Source: Bacteroidetes bacterium HGW-Bacteroidetes-16 (lineage in GTDB: Bacteria; Bacteroidota; Bacteroidia; Bacteroidales; F082). Taken from it: DNA of 64,000 nucleotides. Below, in pieces: positions 42,317 through 52,065 of this stretch; within the stretch, counting starts at the first letter, position 1; every line of letters starts with the position of its first letter. The position numbers and the translations under genes are program-made. The notes under the pieces were generated by a model. It was not told the DNA's origin and ran no database searches. It saw only the letters and a list, made by a program, of their open reading frames with translations. The stretch covers positions 1 through 64,000 of the forward strand of contig PHDN01000013.1 of the NCBI GenBank assembly GCA_002840975.1, given 5' to 3'.

Positions 42317-43390
42317 ATGAAAATACATAATTTCTATGCCGGTCCTTCAATTTTGCCGGATTATACTATTGAAAACACTGCAAAAGCAATTCACAATTTC
42401 GCTGGTACAGGACTCTCTATTATGGAAATCTCGCACCGCAGCAAGGAGTTTATTGCTGTTGTTGATGAGGCCGTTGCCTTGTTCAAAGAATTACTTCAAA
42501 TTCCCGAAGGTTATTCAGTGTTGTTTTTAGGAGGAGGTGCCAGTACCCAGTTTGCCATGGTTCCTTTCAACTTGCTCAATAAAAAAGCCGCTTACCTCAA
42601 CACCGGCGTTTGGGCAAAAAAAGCGATAAAAGAAGCGAAAATGCTTGGCAACACCGAAGTAGTAGCTTCTTCAGAAGACAAAAACTTCAATTATATTCCC
42701 AAGGGATTTACCATCCCAACTGATGCTGATTATTTCCATATCACCACCAACAACACCATTTATGGTACTGAAATAAAATTCGATATGGATTCACCCGTTC
42801 CTTTGGTGGCGGATATGTCGTCGGATATTTTTAGCCGTCCCGTCGACATTTCAAAATATGCCCTTATTTATGGTGGCGCTCAAAAAAACCTGGCTCCTGC
42901 CGGTGTTACGTTTGTCATTATCCGCAACGATATCCTGGGTAAAGTAAACAGGGTAATACCTACCATGCTGAATTATCAAACACACATTGAAGGCGAGAGC
43001 ATGTTCAACACGCCTCCTGTATTACCCATTTTTGCTGCCTTGCAAACATTAAAATGGCTCAAAAACAATGGAGGAATCGAAAATATGCAGAAGGTAAATA
43101 TCAAAAAAGCTGGATTGCTTTATAGCGAAATAGATAGAAACCCCATGTTTAAGGCCACTGTTACCGATCAGGAAGACAGGTCGTTGATGAACATTTGCTT
43201 TGTAATGAATAATGGGTTTGAAGACAAAGAAAAGGCTTTTTTCGAGTTTGCCACTTCAAAGGGAATGATCGGAATTAAAGGCCACCGCTCTGTTGGAGGT
43301 TTCCGCGCTTCTACCTACAATGCATTGCCCATCGAAAGTGTTCAGGCACTGATCGACACCATGAAAGAATTTGAATCCCTAAACCAATAA
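42317..43390 (+). CDS. serC: phosphoserine aminotransferase
   Basis: This 357-residue PLP enzyme converts 3-phosphohydroxypyruvate and glutamate to phosphoserine. It begins with the family segment Asn-Phe-Tyr-Ala-Gly-Pro-Ser. It also has Phe-Leu-Gly-Gly-Gly-Ala-Ser for phosphate binding, Asp-Met-Ser-Ser-Asp, and the PLP lysine in Gly-Gly-Ala-Gln-Lys-Asn. The length is normal (E. coli 362). serA follows after 33 bp, so the first two steps of serine synthesis share an operon. No serB is seen nearby. Confidence 0.95.
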   Translation: MKIHNFYAGPSILPDYTIENTAKAIHNFAGTGLSIMEISHRSKEFIAVVDEAVALFKELLQIPEGYSVLFLGGGASTQFAMVPFNLLNKKAAYLNTGVWAKKAIKEAKMLGNTEVVASSEDKNFNYIPKGFTIPTDADYFHITTNNTIYGTEIKFDMDSPVPLVADMSSDIFSRPVDISKYALIYGGAQKNLAPAGVTFVIIRNDILGKVNRVIPTMLNYQTHIEGESMFNTPPVLPIFAALQTLKWLKNNGGIENMQKVNIKKAGLLYSEIDRNPMFKATVTDQEDRSLMNICFVMNNGFEDKEKAFFEFATSKGMIGIKGHRSVGGFRASTYNALPIESVQALIDTMKEFESLNQ

Positions 43391-43423
43391 GGGTATTTAC
43401 TTTAATTACTAAATGATACTATC

Positions 43424-44344
43424 ATGACAAAAGTTTTAGTTGCGACCGATAAACCTTTTGCAGCCGGTGCCGCAAAGCAAATCAAGACCGTAATCGAAGA
43501 GGCGGGTTTTACATGCGCTTTTTTGGAAAAATATACCAGCCCACAAGAATTGATTCTGGCTGTGGCCGATGTTGAGGCCATCATCATCAGAAGCGATTTG
43601 ATAACCAAAGATGTACTGGATGCTGCCCCCCATCTTAAAATTGTGGTACGGGCCGGGGCGGGTTACGATAATGTTGATTTACAGTCAGCCACCGCTCACA
43701 AAGTGGTGGTGATGAATACGCCGGGTCAAAATTCAAATGCTGTAGCCGAATTAGCACTTGGTATGATGGTTTATCAAGCCAGAAATCAATTTAACGGCAC
43801 TTCCGGCACTGAGTTATTTGGTAAAAAACTGGGCATACATGCCTATGGAAATGTAGGGAAACACGTAGCACGCATCGCCAGGGGTTTTGGTATGGAAGTA
43901 TCCGCGTTTGATCCATTCGTGAGTAAAACTGCCATCGAATCCGATGGCGTAACTGCGATAGACAACGTAGATGAATTATATTCAACCTGCGATTATATCA
44001 GTTTGCACATCCCGGCCAATGCCAGTACAAAACAATCCATTGGATTTGACCTGTTGTCGAAAACAAAAAAAGGTGCCATGCTGGTCAATACTGCCCGTAA
44101 AGAGGTAATTGACGAAGCCGGTTTGTTAAAATGGTTTGAGACTTCAGATTCATTTAAGTATGTTTCTGACGTTGCCCCTGATAATTATGATTTGTTAAAA
44201 GAAAAATTTGGGAGCCGTTGTTTTTGTACACCAAAGAAAATGGGAGCACAAACAGCTGAAGCCAATAACAATGCCGGGGTGGCTGCTGCACGTCAGATCA
44301 TTGGATTTATTAAACAGGGTGACACCACCTATCAGGTTAATTAG
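43424..44344 (+). CDS. serA: D-3-phosphoglycerate dehydrogenase, short form
   Basis: This 306-residue NAD-dependent 2-hydroxyacid dehydrogenase has substrate-domain Val-Val-Arg-Ala-Gly-Ala-Gly-Tyr-Asp-Asn-Val-Asp, a dinucleotide loop Tyr-Gly-Asn-Val-Gly, and catalytic Arg/Glu segments ending Val-Asn-Thr-Ala-Arg. It lacks the C-terminal ACT domain, so serine feedback as in E. coli is unlikely. The histidine/lysine near the end (Pro-Lys-Lys-Met-Gly) fits a variant active site. Confidence 0.92.
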   Translation: MTKVLVATDKPFAAGAAKQIKTVIEEAGFTCAFLEKYTSPQELILAVADVEAIIIRSDLITKDVLDAAPHLKIVVRAGAGYDNVDLQSATAHKVVVMNTPGQNSNAVAELALGMMVYQARNQFNGTSGTELFGKKLGIHAYGNVGKHVARIARGFGMEVSAFDPFVSKTAIESDGVTAIDNVDELYSTCDYISLHIPANASTKQSIGFDLLSKTKKGAMLVNTARKEVIDEAGLLKWFETSDSFKYVSDVAPDNYDLLKEKFGSRCFCTPKKMGAQTAEANNNAGVAAARQIIGFIKQGDTTYQVN

Positions 44345-44469
44345 GCTGATGTCCAAAATTTATAATCAAAGGATAGAACATCTACCCGATAGCCTCCGGC
44401 CATTTAGCATTGCCCTGTTACTGTTAAATGGCTCATTACTTTACTATTATCAACACTAATTTATTCACT

Positions 44470-45006
44470 ATGCATAACCAGACTGAAAGAATTGAAAAAT
44501 CTGAGAAAACCGGAACCTTTTTTAGGTTTGAAGATTTGCGTATTTACCATAAATCCCTGGAATATATTAATTGGGTTCAGGATATTACATCGTTGTTTCC
44601 AAGCAACGACCAATCGGAATTTGTTCTGCGATTCAACGACTCAGCGCGCAACATCGCACTTTTTATCGCGGAAGGCTCCTCACGTAACAAGAGCCAGTTT
44701 GTATATTACCTAAAAATGGCCAAAAGCTCCATTCGGGAATGTATTGTGTTCACCATGTTGGCACGAAAACAAAACAACATATCCGATTTATACGAGGAAG
44801 ATTCGAGGAACCAACTGATGGAAATGACGAAAATGATTGGGGCCCTTATTTCATCGTTGCAACGCTCTAATGGCAACAGCAATGGTAACATCAGCAACTA
44901 TCAATACAATGGCAAAGGAAGCGATGGATCCAGATTGCATGGTTTCAACGACTATGGTGAAGTCATGGGTGGTAATGAGTTGGATGATTCCAATGAGGAT
45001 ATTTGA
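44470..45006 (+). CDS. four-helix bundle protein (S23-like)
   Basis: This protein has 178 residues from the ATG at 44470. It matches the four-helix bundle family once called S23 ribosomal protein: Phe-Glu-Asp-Leu-Arg-Ile-Tyr (about 19-25), Asn-Ile-Ala-Leu-Phe-Ile-Ala-Glu-Gly (about 60-68), Phe-Leu/Tyr-Leu-x-x-Ala-x-x-Ser-x-x-Glu. A glycine/asparagine-rich tail of about 50 residues is extra. The function is unknown. It lies between serA and the DUF1015 gene on the same strand, an ordering seen in other Bacteroidota. Confidence 0.8.
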   Translation: MHNQTERIEKSEKTGTFFRFEDLRIYHKSLEYINWVQDITSLFPSNDQSEFVLRFNDSARNIALFIAEGSSRNKSQFVYYLKMAKSSIRECIVFTMLARKQNNISDLYEEDSRNQLMEMTKMIGALISSLQRSNGNSNGNISNYQYNGKGSDGSRLHGFNDYGEVMGGNELDDSNEDI

Positions 45007-45054
45007 TAAATCCTTTTTTTTAATTCTATTTTTAACATAAATTCAAACCTGAAT

Positions 45055-46305
45055 ATGGCTATATTAAAGGCATTTAAGGGATTACGCCCACCAAAAGAAA
45101 TTGCACAACAGTTGGCCAGCAGGCCCTACGATGTATTAAATTCCGAAGAAGCCCGCCACGAAGCAGAAGGCAACAAGTACTCTCTTCTTCATATCATAAA
45201 ACCTGAAATTGACCTCCCTGAGGATCTGGATTTGTATAGCCAAGAGGTTTATGAGAAAGCAAAAAGCAACTTTAATGCCTTTAAAAAAGATGGATGGCTT
45301 TTACCTGATTCCCGGGACTCGCTTTATATCTATGCTCAAACGATGTTTGGGAAAACCCAATTTGGTATTGTAGGTTGCGCCAGCGTTGAAGACTATTTAA
45401 ACAATGTGATCAAAAAGCATGAGCTCACACGTCCTGATAAGGAAGAAGACCGCATGAAACATGTTCGTGTTACCAATGCCAATATGGAACCTGTTTTCTT
45501 CTCTTATCCCGCGGTGAAAGAAATTGACCAGATCGTAGCCGATTTCGTAAAAAATAATTCACCTGAGTATGATTTTACCGGTGAAGATCAGGTAGGTCAT
45601 CAGTTCTGGGCCATTCACGAGAAAGCACTCATTGACAGGATTGTCGATTTATTTGCAGCCATTCCTGCTACCTATGTGGCCGATGGGCATCACCGCACCG
45701 CAGCAGCTGCCTTGGTCGGAAATGAGAAAAAACAGCGAAACCCCAACCACACAGGAAACGAAGAATATAATTTTTTCCTGGCCGTTCATTTTCCTGACAA
45801 TCAATTAACGATTATCGATTACAACCGGGTGGTGAAAGATCTGAATAATCATACTCCGGAACATTTTTTAGATGCGTTGAGGAAAAGTTTTCAGGTAGAA
45901 GACAAGGGAACTGACAATATTTATAAACCAAATGGCTTGCACAATTTTTCCATGTATTTGGATGGTCACTGGTATTCGTTAACGGCCAATAAAAACACGT
46001 ATAATGATGACGATCCCATCGGAGTGCTGGATGTTACCATTCTGACCAACCAGGTGCTTGAACCTATTTTGGGTATTGATGACCTGAGGCGATCGAAACG
46101 CATTGATTTTGTTGGCGGTATCCGGGGTTTGGGTGAACTGAAAAAACGCGTTGACAGTCGCGAAATGAAAGTGGCTTTTGCCTTGTATCCTGTTAGTATG
46201 TCCCAACTCATTAATATTGCCGACAGTGGACTGATTATGCCACCAAAAACTACCTGGTTTGAACCCAAGTTGCGTTCAGGTCTTGTGGTGCATGAGCTTG
46301 AATAG
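45055..46305 (+). CDS. DUF1015 family protein
   Basis: This 416-residue cytoplasmic protein starts Met-Ala-Ile-Leu-Lys-Ala-Phe-Lys-Gly-Leu-Arg-Pro. It has the signature Ser-Arg-Pro-Tyr-Asp-Val and the motif Ala-Asp-Gly-His-His-Arg-Thr-Ala-Ala-Ala. DUF1015 proteins are linked to serC/serA in many genomes, and an archaeal relative is an ADP-dependent serine kinase (SerK-like), so a role in serine metabolism is plausible. This is an inference from family and context. Confidence 0.85.
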   Translation: MAILKAFKGLRPPKEIAQQLASRPYDVLNSEEARHEAEGNKYSLLHIIKPEIDLPEDLDLYSQEVYEKAKSNFNAFKKDGWLLPDSRDSLYIYAQTMFGKTQFGIVGCASVEDYLNNVIKKHELTRPDKEEDRMKHVRVTNANMEPVFFSYPAVKEIDQIVADFVKNNSPEYDFTGEDQVGHQFWAIHEKALIDRIVDLFAAIPATYVADGHHRTAAAALVGNEKKQRNPNHTGNEEYNFFLAVHFPDNQLTIIDYNRVVKDLNNHTPEHFLDALRKSFQVEDKGTDNIYKPNGLHNFSMYLDGHWYSLTANKNTYNDDDPIGVLDVTILTNQVLEPILGIDDLRRSKRIDFVGGIRGLGELKKRVDSREMKVAFALYPVSMSQLINIADSGLIMPPKTTWFEPKLRSGLVVHELE

Positions 46306-46430
46306 TATGGGTTAATTGGCTTGCTGTATCAATAAAAACATCAATCATTTTGAGATTGGAACCTTTGAAGGGAATGTTCAAAAGCAGGGCAAAATGAATA
46401 ACATACGAATCCTCCTGCTCGTTAAATGCC

Positions 46431-47054
46431 TTAAGGAGCCAACTGTTGTTTAACCCATTGGTTTTGTTTTAACGAATAACTTAACCGACGGTGCAACCTG
46501 TTGTGGCCTCCCTGCCAAAACTCATAATAATCAGGAATCAAAGCGTATCCACCCCAGGAAGGCGGGCATTCAAGTGCTTGTTTCAATTGTCCAATAGCTA
46601 CTCTTCTCATTTTTATTTCTTCAATATCTTTAATCGGTTGGCTTTGCGGCGATGCCAACGCACTTAATTGGCTTTCCAGCGGTCGTGATTTGAAATACAG
46701 GTTCGATTGATCATAGGGTACCTTTTCAACTAACCCTTCTATTCGAACCTGTCGTTCAAGCTCCTTCCAAAAAAACAAAAGGCTTGCGTTGGGGTTTGTA
46801 GCAAGATCCTTTCCTTTTCTGCTTTCGTAATGGGTGTAAAATACCAGTCTGTTGTTTTCAACACTTTTCAGAAGAACAATTCTGGATGAGGGTTTGTTTT
46901 GGCTGTTAACAGTACTCAACACCATGGCATTGAACTCACTAAGTTGAGTATCACTTGCATTTTGCAACCAAATTGAAAAAAGCTGATCAGGATGTTCGGG
47001 TGTCAACTGAGGGTTAAAAGTATATTTGCCAAAATCAGGTCTTAAATCAGCCAT
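46431..47054 (-). CDS. pdxH: pyridoxamine 5'-phosphate oxidase
   Basis: This FMN enzyme makes pyridoxal 5'-phosphate. The start Met-Ala-Asp-Leu-Arg gives 207 residues (E. coli 218); Met-Glu-Met-Ala two codons earlier (47060) is equally possible. A longer upstream frame is open but lacks family sequence. It contains Ser-Ser-Arg-Ile-Val-Leu-Leu-Lys, Phe-Phe-Trp-Lys-Glu-Leu-Glu-Arg-Gln-Val-Arg-Ile-Glu-Gly, Ala-Ser-Pro-Gln-Ser-Gln and the ending Arg-Leu-His-Arg-Arg, all diagnostic. It diverges from the DUF218-DUF1684 gene. Confidence 0.92.
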   Translation of the reverse strand: MADLRPDFGKYTFNPQLTPEHPDQLFSIWLQNASDTQLSEFNAMVLSTVNSQNKPSSRIVLLKSVENNRLVFYTHYESRKGKDLATNPNASLLFFWKELERQVRIEGLVEKVPYDQSNLYFKSRPLESQLSALASPQSQPIKDIEEIKMRRVAIGQLKQALECPPSWGGYALIPDYYEFWQGGHNRLHRRLSYSLKQNQWVKQQLAP

Positions 47055-47121
47055 TTCCATAAGTATTTTTTTAACTTTGACAAAAGTAATGCAACTTTTA
47101 ATTACCAAGCCATCTTGTACA

Positions 47122-48339
47122 ATGAGGATGTTTAAACAAAGAAAATGCTGGCGCCCAACCTGGTTGGGATGGTTGATCATCATCGTGCTGTTGCTGATCA
47201 CAGGGCGTTTGTTTTTATTATTATCGGTGAAATTTTTAGCAGTAAACGATCCGGTAAATGCCAAAACATTGGTTATTGAAGGTTGGGTTGACACTTACGT
47301 GATATTGGATGCACTGGATTATTACAAGAACAATGGTTTTGAGAGAATGATTGTAACCGGGATACCCATCACCATTTACGAGTTTATTGCCCCTTACCGA
47401 AATACAGCTGAAGCTTCCATTTACACCCTTAAATACTATGGTTTTACCGATACCATTTATAAAGCCAATATACCCACCAATATTTTTGTCGACCGGACTT
47501 ATGGCACGGGATTGATGGTGAAATCATTGTTCGATGAACATCCTGAATGGGAAAAGGAAATCGATATCTATTCGGTAGGCGTGCATTCGCGACGGAGCAG
47601 GTATTTGTTTAAAAAGGCACTTGGAAATGAGTTTAAGGTGGGAATCATCTCGCATCCCGACCGTACTTTTCAAGCAGAAACCTGGTGGAAGAGTAGCAAA
47701 GGGTTTAGAAATGTTTCCAATGAAATGGTAGCAACTCCCTATGCCATGCTGTTCTTTCATCCTGATCAGCGTTTTTTTGAAGTAAGACTGAAAGAGGGTC
47801 AATGGATAGATGAAATCACCTTTACGCGTAAGGATAAAGACATTGCGTTTGCTGACAGCACTTTGTCTCCCTTTTCGAAGGAAGAAAGGCGTGATTTTCA
47901 TGGATTTCATTATTTTGAGCCTGACCTGCTTTATAGGATATGGGCAGAAATAAAGGTCGATACCTCCTCTCCACCATTTGAATTAGCCACCAACACTTCC
48001 CGACGGCCGATTTACAGGGTATATGGCAAGCTTGCTTTTACTGTTCATGATACACTCTGTGAGTTGACCGCCTATCAAAATATGGAATCCATCGACCATC
48101 CCGATTACGGTAAGCTGCTTTTCGTTCCGTTTCGCGATCGCACCAACGGGCTTCAAAGCTATGAAGCCGGGCGCTATCTCGATGTTCCTGTTCCTGATAG
48201 CAGCCACTTTATTCTTGATTTTAATGATGCCTATAACCCGTATTGCGCTTATGCTCAAAGGTGGTCTTGTCCATTAGTTCCTGTCAAAAATCAACTTCTG
48301 GTTAACATTCATGCGGGTGAAAAAAAATATAAACATTAA
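47122..48339 (+). CDS. DUF218 (SanA/ElyC-like) - DUF1684 fusion protein
   Basis: One membrane helix (about residues 12-33 counted from the ATG at 47122) is followed by a YdcF/SanA-like DUF218 domain (Thr-Leu-Val-Ile-Glu-Gly-Trp-Val, Ile-Val-Thr-Gly, and Ser-Val-Gly-Val-His-Ser-Arg-Arg-Ser). From about residue 250 comes a DUF1684 domain with Phe-Arg-Asp-Arg-Thr-Asn-Gly, Ala-Gly-Arg-Tyr-Leu, Asp-Phe-Asn-x-Ala-Tyr-Asn-Pro-Tyr-Cys-Ala-Tyr, Cys-Pro and Ala-Gly-Glu-Lys. The joining of these two domains is unusual. The function is unknown; SanA-type proteins affect the cell envelope. Earlier in-frame ATGs (47089, 47026) exist. Confidence 0.75.
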   Translation: MRMFKQRKCWRPTWLGWLIIIVLLLITGRLFLLLSVKFLAVNDPVNAKTLVIEGWVDTYVILDALDYYKNNGFERMIVTGIPITIYEFIAPYRNTAEASIYTLKYYGFTDTIYKANIPTNIFVDRTYGTGLMVKSLFDEHPEWEKEIDIYSVGVHSRRSRYLFKKALGNEFKVGIISHPDRTFQAETWWKSSKGFRNVSNEMVATPYAMLFFHPDQRFFEVRLKEGQWIDEITFTRKDKDIAFADSTLSPFSKEERRDFHGFHYFEPDLLYRIWAEIKVDTSSPPFELATNTSRRPIYRVYGKLAFTVHDTLCELTAYQNMESIDHPDYGKLLFVPFRDRTNGLQSYEAGRYLDVPVPDSSHFILDFNDAYNPYCAYAQRWSCPLVPVKNQLLVNIHAGEKKYKH

Positions 48340-48354
48340 GTAATTCTCAGAATA

Positions 48355-50568
48355 ATGGCTGAAAAGCACCTCATTACTTTGTTGCTGGTGGAAGATGATA
48401 AAGTCATCAGGAATGTATATGCTCAACTTTTAGATCGAATTGTATCCAAAGTTGTTACGGCATCCAATGGTGAAGAGGGTTATGATTCGTTTATTGAACA
48501 TTCGCCCGACCTGATTCTGACAGATATTAAAATGCCGGTGATGAACGGGTTGGATATGATTAATAAAATCCGCAACCACAATAGGCAGGTGAGGGTGATT
48601 ATCATGTCGGCCTATGGTGAATCAAGGTTTTTTCTAAAAGCCATTGAATCGGGGGTTAAAGGTTTTTTAACAAAACCTATCAATATTAGCAAGTTGCAAG
48701 AGATCATTCTGGAGCAAGTGAAAGACATTTTGCTTGAAAAGAATTTTCATGAGGAGGAATCAAAAAGGCGTCTGGCTGAATCAGAACGCGATAGGAGCGA
48801 AAATATTCTTAAAACCCTGAGTTTGGCAACGGCTACTTTTTTCCAACAGGGTGTAAACAACAAAACGGTTGCTGAAGTGCTGGCGAATGTCGGAATCGTT
48901 ACAAGGGTCTCAAGGGTTCATATTTTTAAAAAAGATATACATAAGGCTGAGGTTGTCATCAGCCAGATATATGAGTGGGTTGCTGATGGTATCGAACCCC
49001 AGTTAAATAACGATCATTTAAAAAATATACCCGTCGACTCCGGAATTTTTAATCGGTGGAAAAACCTGTTGGTTAATCGAAAAATAGTGGTATCACTTAC
49101 CCGTTCGATTGAAAACGTGGAAGAGAAGAAGTTGCTTTCTGAACAAGACATAAAATCTGTTCTGGCAATTCCCATATTTGTAAAAGATCTTTGGTGGGGA
49201 TTCGTAGGACTTGACGATTGTGTTGATGAGCGCACCTGGTCGGAGGCTGAAATCAATGCGCTTGAAATGCTTGCTTATAACCTGGGTGGTGCCATTTACC
49301 GACGAAATGTTGAGGATGAGTTAACCAGTTTGAATTACGGATTGGAAGAACGTGTGAGAGAACGGACCATCGAGCTGGAGCAGGAAGTCAGGGATCGTAC
49401 TTTTGCGGAAGAAATGTTGCGCGAAAGCGAGCAAAAATACCGTCATATCTATGAAAATGCCAACGATGGTATTGTGTTGTTAAAGCGTGGCGAAATTTTT
49501 TTAATCAATCCAAAGGTGAGCGACATTTTTACCGAATTGCCGCGCGAAATTATAGGTAAGCAGTTTTCAAACTTTTTTCTTCCCCAGTATAAAGATCAGC
49601 TCAACGATTTTCTGACAAACCAGGAGGATACCGAATTACAAGAACGAAAGGAAATAACTGTTGAAATGTCTGGTGGCCGATGGATTGAAATGAAATCTAC
49701 CCTAATCGAATGGGATAACGAACCTGCCCAACTGGCTTTTATTTCTGATGTTTCAAAAAGAAAACAAGCCGAAAACGACCTGTTTAAACTCAATGAACAT
49801 CTTGAGTTCAGAATAAAAGAAGAGATTGACAGGGTGGAACAGCAACAACAACTTCTTGTTCAGAAATCAAAACTGGAGTCCATCGGCGAACTTTCGGCAG
49901 GATTGGCCCACGAAATTAATCAACCTTTGGGTGGTATTTCAATGGGACTCGAAAACATACAGTTCAGGCTGATGGATCATACATTAACGAATGATTATCT
50001 GGAGTCAAAAATTAGTGTTTTGTTCGACGACATTGACCGTATCCGGAATATCATCAACCATGTGAGAATATTTTCGCGTGATCAGGAAAAAATGGAAGTG
50101 GAAACCATCGATATAGTTCAGGGTATCAAAAATGCATTATCGATGGTAAAAAAGCAATTCGAAGATCATCTGGTTGACTTGAAACTTTGTATACCTGATC
50201 AACAGTTTTTAACAAAGGGAAACAGCTACCGGTTCGAACAGGTGATTTTAAACTTGTTGTCAAACTCAAAATATGCTGTTGAGGAACGTGCCAAAGTCGA
50301 CCAACCCTATTTTAAAAAAATGATTATGATAAGCCTGGAACATGAGGCCGGGGACACCATGGTGATTGTTGAAGACAATGGAACCGGAATTGACAAGGAA
50401 GTTCTGCCCCATATCTTTAATCCTTTTTATACAACCAAAAGTGCGGATAAAGGTACTGGCCTGGGGCTCTCTATTTCTTATGGTATTGTAAAAGAAATGA
50501 ATGGAACCATCAATGTTGAAAGCGAATTGAATAAATTTACACGAATAATTATAACGCTGCCAAATTAA
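48355..50568 (+). CDS. hybrid sensor histidine kinase (REC-GAF-PAS-HisKA-HATPase)
   Basis: This 737-residue soluble kinase begins with a receiver domain at 8-125 (phosphoacceptor D57, lysine in Leu-Thr-Lys-Pro). A coiled-coil linker, a GAF domain (about 155-320) and a second coiled coil follow, then a PAS domain (about 360-475). HisKA has H519 in Gly-Leu-Ala-His-Glu-Ile-Asn-Gln-Pro, and the HATPase has Gly-Thr-Gly-Leu-Gly-Leu-Ser. It has no membrane segment, so signals are cytoplasmic. The receiver at the N-terminus suggests that it is itself controlled by another kinase. The regulator gene follows after 5 bp. Confidence 0.9.
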   Translation: MAEKHLITLLLVEDDKVIRNVYAQLLDRIVSKVVTASNGEEGYDSFIEHSPDLILTDIKMPVMNGLDMINKIRNHNRQVRVIIMSAYGESRFFLKAIESGVKGFLTKPINISKLQEIILEQVKDILLEKNFHEEESKRRLAESERDRSENILKTLSLATATFFQQGVNNKTVAEVLANVGIVTRVSRVHIFKKDIHKAEVVISQIYEWVADGIEPQLNNDHLKNIPVDSGIFNRWKNLLVNRKIVVSLTRSIENVEEKKLLSEQDIKSVLAIPIFVKDLWWGFVGLDDCVDERTWSEAEINALEMLAYNLGGAIYRRNVEDELTSLNYGLEERVRERTIELEQEVRDRTFAEEMLRESEQKYRHIYENANDGIVLLKRGEIFLINPKVSDIFTELPREIIGKQFSNFFLPQYKDQLNDFLTNQEDTELQERKEITVEMSGGRWIEMKSTLIEWDNEPAQLAFISDVSKRKQAENDLFKLNEHLEFRIKEEIDRVEQQQQLLVQKSKLESIGELSAGLAHEINQPLGGISMGLENIQFRLMDHTLTNDYLESKISVLFDDIDRIRNIINHVRIFSRDQEKMEVETIDIVQGIKNALSMVKKQFEDHLVDLKLCIPDQQFLTKGNSYRFEQVILNLLSNSKYAVEERAKVDQPYFKKMIMISLEHEAGDTMVIVEDNGTGIDKEVLPHIFNPFYTTKSADKGTGLGLSISYGIVKEMNGTINVESELNKFTRIIITLPN

Positions 50569-50573
50569 TTTAT

Positions 50574-52013
50574 ATGACTGACCGACTCAATATTCTCGTT
50601 GTTGACGACGAGCCAAGAGTTCTTGATGAAATTGAAGAGTTCTTGTTAAATAAGAAATATCATGTTTTTAAAGCTTCGACTCCCTCTGAGGCCTTTATAC
50701 AGCTGACCAGGCACCCCATCAATATACTGATTCTCGATGTTAAACTTCCTGAAATGAGTGGTCTGGATGTATTGAAACAGGTTAAAAATCAGTATCCCGA
50801 TATTGAGGTGATCATGATTTCGGGTCATGGAGATATGGAAACGGTAATACAGGCCATGCGCTCAGGAGCAACAGATTATTTTCCAAAGCCTTTCCGCTTA
50901 ATTGATATCGACCATGCCATTTTACGCACCCAGCGCTATCTGGAAATCGCCGTTCGACTTAAGGCTGCCAATAGCAGCGTTGATATATTGTCAAGGAAAC
51001 TACTCGAAAATATTGGTTCTCAACTTATTGGAAACAGCGCCGCTATGAAGCACCTCGTTTCGATGATGACAAAAGTATCTCAAACAGACAATACCTCCGT
51101 GCTTATTTTGGGCGAGAGCGGAACAGGAAAAGAACTGGTAGCCCATGGTGTTCATTATTTAAGTAAACGGGCTCATCAACCTTTTTATTCTGTCAACTGT
51201 TCCGCTATACCGGAAACCTTGTTTGAGAGTGAATTTTTTGGTCATAAAAAGGGTGCTTTCACAGGGGCCTTCGAGGATAAAAGTGGCTGGTTTGAAATAG
51301 CTGATAAAGGTACCTTATTTTTGGATGAAATTTCGGATATGCCCTTACATCAGCAGGCAAAATTGCTTCGGGTACTCGAAGAAAGAAGAGTGAGCAAGTT
51401 GGGGTCGAAACAAAGTAAAAAAGTGGATGTAAGAGTGATTGCTGCCTCCAATAACAATTTGGAATTGATGGCGGAACAAAACAAGTTTCGGTTGGACTTA
51501 TTTCATCGATTGAGTATTTTTATTATTGAAATACCACCTCTTCGTGATCGTGTTGAAGACATTCCCGTGCTGGTTGACCATTATGTAAAACTCTATGCGA
51601 AGGAAATGGGCAAAACCATTACTCAAATTGACCCTGGAGTGTTTCAAATGATGAAGGAGCACCTGTTTCCCGGAAATGTCCGTGAATTAAAAAATATCGT
51701 GGAACGTGCTGTGATTATGTGCGAGAGAAATACACTGCTGCCCGAGCATTTTACAATTCTTGGGAAATCCTCGTTAAATGGAAAATCTTTAAAAAATGGA
51801 AAAAACGGATTTTCAATGGACGATCCGGGTGAACTTTCAAATGAAGTAAATTCAGGATTGACGGATAACAATTTTGATCTGGAAGAGAGCGTCAAGTTAT
51901 TGATTAAAAACGCATTAAAAGCTTGTGACAACAACAAGGCAAAAACCGCCGAGCTATTGAATATTACCTGGCAATCGCTCGACCGGCGCATGAAAAAGTA
52001 TGGATTGGAATAA
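50574..52013 (+). CDS. sigma-54-dependent response regulator, NtrC family
   Basis: This 479-residue regulator has a receiver (D55 in Leu-Ile-Leu-Asp-Val, lysine in Phe-Pro-Lys-Pro). The AAA+ domain at about 155-385 has Walker A Gly-Glu-Ser-Gly-Thr-Gly-Lys-Glu, the sigma-54-contacting Gly-Ala-Phe-Thr-Gly-Ala loop, and Walker B Leu-Phe-Leu-Asp-Glu-Ile. A C-terminal Fis-type HTH (Lys-Thr-Ala-Glu-Leu-Leu-Asn-Ile) completes it. It is the partner of the kinase just upstream. The target promoters are not in view. Confidence 0.93.
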   Translation: MTDRLNILVVDDEPRVLDEIEEFLLNKKYHVFKASTPSEAFIQLTRHPINILILDVKLPEMSGLDVLKQVKNQYPDIEVIMISGHGDMETVIQAMRSGATDYFPKPFRLIDIDHAILRTQRYLEIAVRLKAANSSVDILSRKLLENIGSQLIGNSAAMKHLVSMMTKVSQTDNTSVLILGESGTGKELVAHGVHYLSKRAHQPFYSVNCSAIPETLFESEFFGHKKGAFTGAFEDKSGWFEIADKGTLFLDEISDMPLHQQAKLLRVLEERRVSKLGSKQSKKVDVRVIAASNNNLELMAEQNKFRLDLFHRLSIFIIEIPPLRDRVEDIPVLVDHYVKLYAKEMGKTITQIDPGVFQMMKEHLFPGNVRELKNIVERAVIMCERNTLLPEHFTILGKSSLNGKSLKNGKNGFSMDDPGELSNEVNSGLTDNNFDLEESVKLLIKNALKACDNNKAKTAELLNITWQSLDRRMKKYGLE

Positions 52014-52048
52014 AAAAACCCGGTTTCTGTGAAGAGACCGGGTTTTTT
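52013..52048. terminator. bidirectional terminator between regulator and rplT
   Basis: The stem AAAAAACCCGGT / ACCGGGTTTTTT has an inner TTC..GAG extension. A and T runs on both sides serve both convergent transcripts. Confidence 0.85.
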
Positions 52049-52065
52049 GTCTGTAAAGCTTACTT

